Shown here in pieces: positions 1 through 6,551 of a DNA stretch of 6,698 bases; positions within the stretch are counted from its first letter, which is position 1; every line of letters begins with the position of its first letter. The translations under genes and the position numbers were made by a program. Under the pieces are notes generated by a model. It saw nothing but the letters and a program-made list of their open reading frames with translations. It searched no databases and was not told where the DNA came from. Source of the stretch: Bacteroidota bacterium (GTDB lineage Bacteria; Bacteroidota; Bacteroidia; AKYH767-A; CANKSK01); assembly GCA_947485425.1 (NCBI GenBank), contig CANKSK010000061.1, forward strand, positions 1 to 6,698. The letters are read 5' to 3'.

Positions 1-277
1 ATTGGGTAGAACCGTCATGATTGTAAAGAAAAGCCCCAAGGCATTTGCAGCATTGCTAGCCGTAGGATGCAGCTTCAGCTTGGTATTTCAGGCGCTGATT
101 AATATGGCGGTAGCCGTGCACCTCTTTCCGGTTACCGGACAAACCTTGCCCCTGGTCAGTATGGGCGGAACATCGCTGTGGTTTACCAGCATTGCTATCG
201 GCATTTTATTAAGTGTCAGCAGAAATATTGAAAACGAAGTAGAACTAGAAGAAGGAGGTGAGCTTGTCGCAGCATAA
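1..277 (+). CDS. ftsW: FtsW, septal peptidoglycan polymerase (SEDS family), 3' end only
   Basis: This is the C-terminal part of FtsW, the multi-pass membrane glycosyltransferase that polymerises lipid II into septal glycan with its cognate class B PBP. The first full codon is TTG at 2, almost certainly an internal Leu and not a start. The 91 visible codons carry the family's last conserved block: a hydrophobic segment at about residues 14-38 containing QALINMAVAV, then LFPVTGQTLPLVSMGGTS (about 41-58), the equivalent of the 'P-x-x-G-x-TLPL-S-GG-S' signature before the last helix, then a final membrane helix at about 58-72. A short acidic tail (ENEVELEEGGELVAA) follows and should be cytoplasmic. 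The 3' end overlaps murG, which suggests coupled translation. RodA is the only close alternative; the dcw context favours FtsW. The gene is truncated by the window edge, not broken. Confidence 0.93.
   Translation, partial: LGRTVMIVKKSPKAFAALLAVGCSFSLVFQALINMAVAVHLFPVTGQTLPLVSMGGTSLWFTSIAIGILLSVSRNIENEVELEEGGELVAA
254..258 (+). promoter_or_regulatory. Shine-Dalgarno-like GGAGG upstream of murG
   Basis: GGAGG (within GAAGGAGGTGAG) lies inside the ftsW coding end. It is five bases upstream of the TTG at 264, a good ribosome-binding distance, but it overlaps the alternative GTG start at 258. None of the other starts in the window has such a site. The bases also encode Glu-Gly-Gly of FtsW, so the match could be coincidental. 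If functional, it favours TTG 264 as the murG start. Confidence 0.5.
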
Positions 278-1379
278 AACCAAAATTATTATCAGTGGAG
301 GTGGTACAGGCGGACATATTTATCCTGCTCTTGCCGTTGCGAACGCATTGAAGGAAATGGATCCTACCATAGAAATTTTATTTGTAGGAGCCGAAGGACG
401 CATGGAAATGGAAAAAGTTCCTGCTGCCGGCTATCCTATTCAGGGCTTATGGATTAGCGGTTTACAAAGGAAGCTTACCCTTGATAACTTATCCTTCCCC
501 TTTAAGGTACTTTCCAGTTTGAGAAAAGCCTCGACGATTATCGATACATTTAAACCAGATGCCGTAGCAGGATTTGGTGGGTATGCCAGCGGTCCATTGT
601 TATTTATGGCGAGCCGAAAAAAAATTCCTGCATTGATACAGGAGCAAAATTCCTTTCCCGGCATTACCAATAAAATCCTTTCGAAAAAAGTAAGCACCAT
701 TTGTGTGGCTTATGAAAACATGCAGAAATTTTTTCCAGCAGAAAAGATTATCTTAACAGGAAATCCGGTACGACAAGATATTATTGACTTGGCAGGAAAA
801 AAAAGTGAAGCCTCGGCCTTTTTTGGAATCGACGAAAACAAAAAAACGCTTTTGGTAATTGGAGGCAGCTTAGGAGCCAGAACGCTGAATGAATCTGTTA
901 TACAGGCATTGCATCATTTGAAGGGTGAAAGCATTCAATTGATCTGGCAAACGGGAAAACACTTTTATCCCAAGGCGAAAGAAGCCTGTAAGGGTTATGA
1001 AATGGATGGAATCCAAGCGCATGAATTTATCAATCGGATGGACTTTGCCTATGCAGCTGCCGATGCGGTCATTTCAAGAGCAGGAGCCATTAGTGTTTCC
1101 GAAATTTGTTTGGCAAAAAAACCGGCCATCCTAGTTCCTTCGCCCAATGTTGCAGAAGATCATCAAACAAAAAATGCGCAAGTATTGGCTAACAAAAATG
1201 CCGCACTGATGGTTTCTGATGTAGAGGCAAGAGAACATTTGATGTCGAACATGATAAAGCTTATCCATGACGAAAATAAAAAATCGGAATTGATACACAA
1301 CATAACACCATTGGGAATGGCCAATTCTGCAAAAGACATTGCAAAAGAAATATTAAAATTAGCGGCGAACAAGAATTGA
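264..1379 (+). CDS. murG: MurG, UDP-GlcNAc:lipid I N-acetylglucosaminyltransferase
   Basis: MurG transfers GlcNAc from UDP-GlcNAc to undecaprenyl-PP-MurNAc-pentapeptide (lipid I), making lipid II on the cytoplasmic face of the membrane. The GT-B two-domain fold is recognisable. Counting from TTG 264, the N-domain has the glycine loop GGGTGGH (about 12-18), GFGGYASGP (about 103-111) and QEQNSFPG (about 126-133). GNPVR (about 166-170) marks the interdomain region. The C-domain has GGSLGA (about 200-205), WQTGKHFY, and the UDP-GlcNAc-binding block SRAGAISVSE (about 271-280) followed by KPAILVPSPNVAEDHQTKNA. The length of 371 aa is normal. The start is uncertain: GTG 258 would add two residues but sits inside the GGAGG sequence, while TTG 264 has that sequence at proper spacing. 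The gene overlaps the ftsW end, and its TGA stop overlaps the murC start. Family identity is very secure; only the start is in doubt. Confidence 0.97.
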   Translation: MSQHKTKIIISGGGTGGHIYPALAVANALKEMDPTIEILFVGAEGRMEMEKVPAAGYPIQGLWISGLQRKLTLDNLSFPFKVLSSLRKASTIIDTFKPDAVAGFGGYASGPLLFMASRKKIPALIQEQNSFPGITNKILSKKVSTICVAYENMQKFFPAEKIILTGNPVRQDIIDLAGKKSEASAFFGIDENKKTLLVIGGSLGARTLNESVIQALHHLKGESIQLIWQTGKHFYPKAKEACKGYEMDGIQAHEFINRMDFAYAAADAVISRAGAISVSEICLAKKPAILVPSPNVAEDHQTKNAQVLANKNAALMVSDVEAREHLMSNMIKLIHDENKKSELIHNITPLGMANSAKDIAKEILKLAANKN

Positions 1380-2767
1380 AAACAGCAGATATACATATCG
1401 TTTACCTGATAGGCATTGGAGGCATTGGCATGAGTGCATTGGCCAGATATTTCAAAGCTGAAGGAAAGATCGTTTGCGGTTATGATAAAACGCCAACTCC
1501 ACTTACTTCTCAACTTGTGGAAGAAGGCATAGACATCCATTTTGAAGATCAAAAAGAAAACATTCCATTTTTTCAGAAACTGGAAAATGGGGAATTGCAA
1601 AAAGAAGAGGTTCTGCTTATTTATACACCAGCCATTCCGGTGCAACATGAGGAGTTGAATTATTTAAAAGCAAAAGGCTTTATCCCACATAAGCGGTCTG
1701 AAATTTTGGGTCTGCTTACACAAGAAAAATTTACCATTGCCATAGCGGGAACCCATGGCAAAACGACCACTTCCTCTATGGTTACCCAAATGCTTACCTA
1801 TTCAAAAACGCCATGCATTGGATTTTTAGGAGGCATCAGCAAAAATTTTATGAACAATATGATTTTGCCCTTGCGTTCAGAAATTCAAAATGCTTTGGTG
1901 GTGGTTGAAGCGGATGAGTATGATCGTTCTTTTCTTTCTTTGCATCCGGACATGGCGATAATCTCCTCTATGGATGCAGATCATTTGGACATCTATGGAA
2001 CGGAAGGCCATATGGCTGAATCCTATAATCAATTTGCGTCTTTGCTAAAAACATCGGGCAAACTGATTGTTAAATCGGGCTTACCCATTCAAGCTCCACA
2101 TATGACCTATTCTATCTATGAGCCTGCGGACTATGAAGGCATGCACATCAGAATAGAAAACCACAGATATGTTTTTGATGTAAAGACACCATATGGAATC
2201 ATCAAAGATTTAAGAATAGGATTACCCGGCAGGCACAATGTTGAAAATGCAGTGGCCGCATTGGCTGTTGGCATCGAACTGCATATCAGCGAAAGTGACA
2301 TCAGAAAGTCTTTTGAACTGTATTCAGGGGTTAAAAGAAGATTTGAAAAAATAATAGAAAATACAGATATAACCTACATTGATGATTATGCCCATCATCC
2401 GGAAGAAATCAGAGCCTTGTTATCTTCTGTAAATGAAATGTATCCCGGTAAAAAAATCATGGGCATTTTTCAACCACATCTCTATTCCAGAACACGAGAC
2501 TTTGCCGGTGCCTTTGCAGAAAGCCTTTCATTGTTAAATGAACTGATTTTATTGGACATTTATCCTGCTCGAGAACTGCCCATTGAAGGTGTCACGAGTC
2601 AAATTATCGCTCAACAAATCAAATCGCATTGTCATGCGAGCATCACCACAAAAGAAGAAGCCCTTGAGATGGTGAAAAAAATGAAGCCTGAAGTCCTCTT
2701 GACCATTGGCGCAGGTGATATCGACACCCTCGTTGAACCGTTAAAACATCTTTTCGAAAAAAAATAA
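1376..2767 (+). CDS. murC: MurC, UDP-N-acetylmuramate--L-alanine ligase
   Basis: MurC is the cytoplasmic ATP-dependent ligase that joins L-alanine to UDP-MurNAc, the first step of the stem peptide. Three Mur-ligase domains are visible in 463 aa, a normal length. The N-terminal UDP-binding Rossmann loop is GIGGIGMS (13-20). The central ATPase domain has P-loop GTHGKTTT (125-132), VEADEYDRSF (177-186) and GRHNVENA (286-293). The C-terminal domain has GVKRRFE (318-324), DDYAHHPEEI (336-345), FQPHLYSRT (365-373) and GAGDID (445-450). DDYAHHP and GIGGIGMS indicate MurC and not MurD, MurE or MurF; Mpl is a more distant alternative that the dcw context argues against. The start is TTG: an in-frame TAA at 1277-1279 is followed by no ATG, GTG or TTG before 1376, and the first internal ATG (residue 19) would remove the glycine loop. 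It overlaps the murG stop by TTGA, has no Shine-Dalgarno sequence, and probably depends on translational coupling. It ends in an A8 run and tandem TAA stops. Confidence 0.98.
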   Translation: MKTADIHIVYLIGIGGIGMSALARYFKAEGKIVCGYDKTPTPLTSQLVEEGIDIHFEDQKENIPFFQKLENGELQKEEVLLIYTPAIPVQHEELNYLKAKGFIPHKRSEILGLLTQEKFTIAIAGTHGKTTTSSMVTQMLTYSKTPCIGFLGGISKNFMNNMILPLRSEIQNALVVVEADEYDRSFLSLHPDMAIISSMDADHLDIYGTEGHMAESYNQFASLLKTSGKLIVKSGLPIQAPHMTYSIYEPADYEGMHIRIENHRYVFDVKTPYGIIKDLRIGLPGRHNVENAVAALAVGIELHISESDIRKSFELYSGVKRRFEKIIENTDITYIDDYAHHPEEIRALLSSVNEMYPGKKIMGIFQPHLYSRTRDFAGAFAESLSLLNELILLDIYPARELPIEGVTSQIIAQQIKSHCHASITTKEEALEMVKKMKPEVLLTIGAGDIDTLVEPLKHLFEKK

Positions 2768-2774
2768 TAACGCC

Positions 2775-3575
2775 TTGAAAAAACAAATCCTACATATCGC
2801 AAGCTGGATACTCCTCCTATCAGGAATAGTGGTATTGTTGGGCTTTGCCGATATGCAGCAAGGGGAAGCAGTTTGTCAAAAACTGAATATTAGCATTGAT
2901 ACAAATCATGGAAATTTATTTATTGAAGAATCAGATATCAGAACTTTTTTACGCGACCAAGGGGATACTTTAATCGGCAAACGGCTGAAGGATATTAACA
3001 TTGGCATGTTGGAAAAATTATTGAGAAACAATCCATACATTGAAAATGCTGAAGTATATTCGACGATTGATGGAGAGGTGTATATTGAGATTATCCAAAG
3101 AAACCCCATCATCAGAATATTTAATGCCCTGAATGATAGTTACTATATAGATGAACACGGGATGTATATGCCATTAAATGGCAAGTATACAGCCCGAATT
3201 CTTGTTGCCAATGGAAACATTTATGATATGGAAAAAGTCTTTTCCAAAGATTCTTTATCTACTGATACCCTTAACGGATTGAAAGGAGAAATTTTCAAAT
3301 TAGCACAGTTTATCAACAAAGATGCCTTCTGGAATGCATGCATCGAGCAAATTTATGTGGCTTCTGATGCGCAAATTGAATTGATTCCCAAAATAGGAAA
3401 CCATCGCATTATATTGGGAGATACAAGCAAAATGCAAGATAAGTTTAACAAACTGCACCTTTTTTATAAAACCAAAATGGGGAATACAGGATGGAAAGAT
3501 TATTCAGAAATAAACCTTACCTACGATAATCAAATTGTATGTAAGCTGAAAGAAACAAAAGACATTATTCAATAA
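2775..3575 (+). CDS. ftsQ: FtsQ/DivIB-like cell division protein
   Basis: This is a bitopic membrane protein of the divisome that connects the cytoplasmic Z-ring proteins to the periplasmic synthesis machinery. At 266 aa it has a short cytoplasmic N-terminus (MKKQ), one membrane helix at about residues 6-25, and a large extracytoplasmic part. Residues about 35-110 fit a POTRA domain: FIEESDIRTFL, then LIGKRLKDINIGMLEKLL, NNPYIENAEVY and a strand ending EIIQRNPIIRI, which is the POTRA/FtsQ boundary pattern. The segment YYIDEHGMYMPL (123-134) resembles the 'y-D-x-x-G' motif of FtsQ. The end (about 238-258, WKDYSEINLTYDNQIVCK) fits the last beta strands. The TTG start is the only plausible one: an in-frame TAA lies at 2742-2744 with no other start between, and the first internal ATG (residue 27) would lose the membrane anchor. 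It begins 7 bases after murC. Sequence conservation in this family is low, so position between murC and ftsA carries much of the identification. Confidence 0.92.
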   Translation: MKKQILHIASWILLLSGIVVLLGFADMQQGEAVCQKLNISIDTNHGNLFIEESDIRTFLRDQGDTLIGKRLKDINIGMLEKLLRNNPYIENAEVYSTIDGEVYIEIIQRNPIIRIFNALNDSYYIDEHGMYMPLNGKYTARILVANGNIYDMEKVFSKDSLSTDTLNGLKGEIFKLAQFINKDAFWNACIEQIYVASDAQIELIPKIGNHRIILGDTSKMQDKFNKLHLFYKTKMGNTGWKDYSEINLTYDNQIVCKLKETKDIIQ

Positions 3576-3600
3576 AAAATTACTAATCAGTTGCGGTAAA

Positions 3601-4893
3601 ATGGAAAAAAAAGATTTAAAATCAGTAGAAGTGGTTGTAGGGCTTGATATTGGAACAACAAAAATTTGTGCCATTGTAGGGTGCATGAATGAATTTGGGA
3701 AAATTGAAATTTTGGGAATGGGCAAAACCGAATCCATCGGCGTAACACGAGGAATGGTTTCTAACATTGAAAAAACCGTACAGTCTATAAAGATTGCGGT
3801 GCAAGAAGCGGCTGACAAATCGGGAGCAGACATCAAGGTGGTGAATGTAGGTATTGCAGGACAACACATCAGAAGTCTTCAGCACAGGGGCATGAAAACA
3901 AGAAACAGTCTTGAGGAAGAAATCTCTCACAAAGATATTGATTCCATCATTGAGGATATGTTCAAAATTGCGATGCTTCCTGGAGAAGAGATCATTCATG
4001 TGATTCCTCAGGAATATATTGTTGATAGTGAAGTAGGCATCAAAGATCCTGTAGGCATGGCAGGCAGCAGGTTAGAAGCCAATTGCCATATCATCACCGG
4101 TCAAGTTGCCGCAGCAAAAAACATCCACAAGTGTGTGGAGAAAGCCGGATTAAAAGTAGAGGATTTAATTTTAGAACCTTTAGCCTCTTCAGAAGCGGTA
4201 CTCACAGAAGAAGAAAAAGAAGCCGGCATTGTTTTAGTCGATATAGGTGGCGGAACCACTGATATAGCGATTTTTCAAGATGGCATCATTCGACACACTG
4301 CTGTAATTCCTTTTGGAGGGAACATCATTACTGAGGACATCAAAGAAGGATGCAGCATCATCAAAAACCAAGCGGAGCTTCTGAAAGTAAAATTCGGTTC
4401 TGCTTTGGCGAATGAAAACATGGAAAATGAAATTGTATCTATTCCCGGACTGAGAGGAAGAGAGCCCAAAGAAATTTCTCTAAAAAATCTGGCGCATATC
4501 ATTCAAGCGCGAATGGAAGAGATTATTGAAAATATTCATTATGAAATCAAATGCTCCGGTTATGAGAAAAAACTCATTGGTGGCATTGTTATCACCGGTG
4601 GTGGTGCACAGTTAAAGCATCTCAGTCAGTTGATGTCCTACATGACCGGCATGGATACCCGTATTGGATATCCCAACGAACACCTGAGCAAGGGATTTGT
4701 TGACGAAGTAAAAAGTCCTTTATATGCAACCGCTGTAGGACTCGTCATCAAAGGCGTTCAGAAAATCCGCAAAGAAAATAGTCGACAAAAAACTGTTGCA
4801 CAACCATCAGAACGCGTCAATGAAGATGGCAATTGGTTAACCAAATTAATTAAAAAAGGCGGCATTTGGTTGAATGAAGGCGAAGAAAATTAA
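3601..4893 (+). CDS. ftsA: FtsA, actin-like membrane tether of the Z-ring
   Basis: FtsA is an actin-fold ATP-binding protein that anchors FtsZ filaments to the inner membrane and recruits later divisome proteins. In 430 aa the actin-family motifs are in order: phosphate-1 GLDIGTTK (14-21), phosphate-2 VDIGGGTTDIAIF (213-225), and the adenosine-binding motif GGIVITGGGAQL (327-338), followed by SPLYATAVGL (372-381). The FtsA-specific 1C (SHS2) subdomain lies between the first two at about 86-165, with GIAGQHI, VIPQEYIVD and GSRLEANCHIITG. The C-terminus, NWLTKLIKKGGIWLNEG (411-427), has spaced Trp, Leu, Ile and Lys residues and fits the amphipathic membrane-targeting helix, joined by a polar linker (about 389-410). 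ATG 3601 lies 25 bases after ftsQ without a Shine-Dalgarno sequence. Codons 2-4 contain an A8 run. PilM and MreB are excluded by the 1C-type insert and by the ftsZ neighbour. Confidence 0.98.
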   Translation: MEKKDLKSVEVVVGLDIGTTKICAIVGCMNEFGKIEILGMGKTESIGVTRGMVSNIEKTVQSIKIAVQEAADKSGADIKVVNVGIAGQHIRSLQHRGMKTRNSLEEEISHKDIDSIIEDMFKIAMLPGEEIIHVIPQEYIVDSEVGIKDPVGMAGSRLEANCHIITGQVAAAKNIHKCVEKAGLKVEDLILEPLASSEAVLTEEEKEAGIVLVDIGGGTTDIAIFQDGIIRHTAVIPFGGNIITEDIKEGCSIIKNQAELLKVKFGSALANENMENEIVSIPGLRGREPKEISLKNLAHIIQARMEEIIENIHYEIKCSGYEKKLIGGIVITGGGAQLKHLSQLMSYMTGMDTRIGYPNEHLSKGFVDEVKSPLYATAVGLVIKGVQKIRKENSRQKTVAQPSERVNEDGNWLTKLIKKGGIWLNEGEEN

Positions 4894-4942
4894 TACAAAG
4901 AATACAAGCAATCCAGAAATTACAACACATAAAAACAACATC

Positions 4943-6466
4943 ATGGAATTTGAAATCCCAAAAAACAATCCTTCAATCATTAAAGTAATAGGTGTAGGCG
5001 GCGGCGGAAGCAATGCAGTCAATCATATGTACCGTCAGGGTATTAAAGGCGTAGATTTTATTGTCTGCAATACCGACCAGCAAGCCCTTGACATCAGCCC
5101 GGTGCCTAATCGCATCCAATTGGGATATAGCCTTACCGAAGGCCGTGGAGCAGGCTCGATAGCAGAGGTAGGAAAAAATTCAGCGATTGAAAATATAGAT
5201 GAAATCAGAAGTCTTCTTTCTGATGGAACCAAAATGATTTTTATCACCGCAGGAATGGGCGGCGGTACCGGCACAGGCGCCGCTCCTATTATTGCCGCTG
5301 TTGCCAAAGAAATGGGAATACTTACCGTTGGCATCATCACCATCCCATTTTCTTTTGAAGGAAAAAAACGTCAAATACAAGCCAAAGAAGGCTTGGATGA
5401 ATTCAAGAAAAATGTAGATACTTTGCTCATCATTTGCAATGATAAACTCCGTGAGATGTATGGCAATTTAACCCTTGCCAATGCCTTTGCCAAGGCGGAT
5501 AATATTCTGACTACAGCAGCCAAAGGAATTGCAGAAATCATCACCATTACCGGATATGTCAATGTTGATTTTGAAGATGTTAAAACGGTAATGACCAACA
5601 GTGGAAAAGCCATCATGGGAAGTGCTTTGGCTGAAGGCGAAAACAGAGCGGTTCGTGCCGTTGAAGAAGCCCTTGCATCTCCCCTATTAAACGACAGCAA
5701 CATCGAAGGTGCAAGATATATTCTTTTAAATATCGCTTCGGGAACCAAAGAGGTTACCATGGACGAAATCAGTGAAATAACGGATTATATCCAAGATTCA
5801 GCGGGCTCTTCTGCCGATATCATCTGGGGCAATTGCATTGATGTAGCACTGGAAGAAAAAATCAGCGTTACCATCATCGCTACTGGTTTCAATGCCAATG
5901 AAGAAATTGATTTTTTAGGAAACAGAAACCCTGCAAGCAATCGTGTTGTGCATGATTTAGAATCTAAAATCTTCACAAACACCCCTGAGACGAAAAGAGA
6001 AATCGAGGTAGAAGAAAAATTCGAGAACCCGATGGAGCCTGTTTTGATTCGCAAGGAAGTGGTAGAAGAAAACATTCCTTTTGAGTATGAATTTGTTATC
6101 CCACAAGAAGAAAATCCTGAGCCGATGCAAAATATTTTCTCAATAGAAAGTGAGAGCAGTTCTACCCCTCAAAACATCGTGAAAGCAGAAAGCAGACAAG
6201 CTTCTGATAACGACACTTTAGAGGAGCAGCTGCGCAGATCTAGAGATAAAATTCTCAAGCTTCGTGACCTGAGCGTGAAACCAAAATCGTATGCCAGCAT
6301 CGCTGACTTGGAAAAAGAACCTGCCTATAAAAGAAAAAATATTCGTCTGGAAAATGTTACCCCTTCCAACGAATCTGAAATATCCAGGTATACCCTTGGT
6401 GAAGATGACAACAAAACACCAGGACTCAGACCCAACAATTCTTTTCTTCACGACAACGTAGATTAA
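4943..6466 (+). CDS. ftsZ: FtsZ, tubulin-like cell division GTPase
   Basis: FtsZ polymerises with GTP into the cytoplasmic ring that positions septal wall synthesis. The globular domain (about 11-320) has the nucleotide loop GVGGGGSNAVNHM (17-29), tubulin signature GMGGGTGTGAAP (104-115), and the T7 synergy loop NVDFEDV (207-213), whose Asn207, Asp209 and Asp212 complete the GTPase site of the adjacent subunit. A long acidic linker (about 340-425) follows. It leads to a basic predicted helix, LEEQLRRSRDKILKLRDLSV (426-445), then a second charged block LEKEPAYKRKNIRLENV (456-472), and the terminal peptide RPNNSFLHDNVD (496-507). At 507 aa it is longer than E. coli FtsZ because of this tail. 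ATG 4943 is chosen because MEFEIPKNNPSIIKVIGVGG is a natural FtsZ N-terminus. An in-frame ATG at 4874 would add 23 low-complexity residues and overlap ftsA by 20 bases. No Shine-Dalgarno sequence is seen; the 49-base spacer is A-rich. Confidence 0.98.
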   Translation: MEFEIPKNNPSIIKVIGVGGGGSNAVNHMYRQGIKGVDFIVCNTDQQALDISPVPNRIQLGYSLTEGRGAGSIAEVGKNSAIENIDEIRSLLSDGTKMIFITAGMGGGTGTGAAPIIAAVAKEMGILTVGIITIPFSFEGKKRQIQAKEGLDEFKKNVDTLLIICNDKLREMYGNLTLANAFAKADNILTTAAKGIAEIITITGYVNVDFEDVKTVMTNSGKAIMGSALAEGENRAVRAVEEALASPLLNDSNIEGARYILLNIASGTKEVTMDEISEITDYIQDSAGSSADIIWGNCIDVALEEKISVTIIATGFNANEEIDFLGNRNPASNRVVHDLESKIFTNTPETKREIEVEEKFENPMEPVLIRKEVVEENIPFEYEFVIPQEENPEPMQNIFSIESESSSTPQNIVKAESRQASDNDTLEEQLRRSRDKILKLRDLSVKPKSYASIADLEKEPAYKRKNIRLENVTPSNESEISRYTLGEDDNKTPGLRPNNSFLHDNVD

Positions 6467-6485
6467 GGCTTTCAAATAAATACCC

Positions 6486-6533
6486 AAGAGCTGATGTTTT
6501 TTGTTCATGAGAAACAAAAGCATCAGCTCTTTT
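6486..6533 (+). terminator. Rho-independent terminator after ftsZ
   Basis: A perfect 11-bp inverted repeat, AAGAGCTGATG (6486-6496) with CATCAGCTCTT (6521-6531), begins 19 bases after the ftsZ stop. Pairing can continue inward between about 6498-6505 and 6513-6520, with one bulged T and one G-U pair, giving about 19 bp and a loop of about seven bases. The right arm runs into TTTT (6530-6533), a short U tract that partly belongs to the stem. Read from the opposite strand the hairpin is not followed by a T run, so it fits a + strand terminator for the dcw operon. The weak U tract leaves room for read-through or a role in 3' end protection. Confidence 0.75.
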
Positions 6534-6551
6534 CAATCAAATAATCTTTGG

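Noticed and set aside
2..4. TTG at the window edge as the start of a small 91-residue protein
   Set aside because: The sequence continues the FtsW family from its interior; the TTG is an internal Leu codon of a gene cut by the window.
1163..1648. 161-codon open frame on the - strand across the murG/murC junction
   Set aside because: It is fully opposite two conserved genes, its protein is rich in Phe, Cys and Ser as expected from an antisense reading of this composition, and no motif is recognisable.
3576..3600. Possible separate promoter or site in the ftsQ-ftsA gap
   Set aside because: Only 25 bases, with no inverted repeat, promoter-like element or Shine-Dalgarno sequence.
4874..4942. 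N-terminal extension of FtsZ from ATG 4874
   Set aside because: It would overlap the ftsA end and add 23 Lys/Asn/Thr-rich residues; FtsZ proteins normally begin close to the MEFEIPKN segment at 4943.
5371..5760. 129-codon open frame on the - strand inside ftsZ, and similar ones at 3622-3999, 3504-3869 and 5035-5343
   Set aside because: All lie opposite strongly conserved ftsA or ftsZ coding sequence and have no recognisable domain or start context.
6543..6550. AATCTTTG, close to the Bacteroidota -7 promoter element TAnnTTTG
   Set aside because: One core base differs, no TTTG lies at the proper upstream distance, and a start site here would fall within or after the ATG of the downstream gene.
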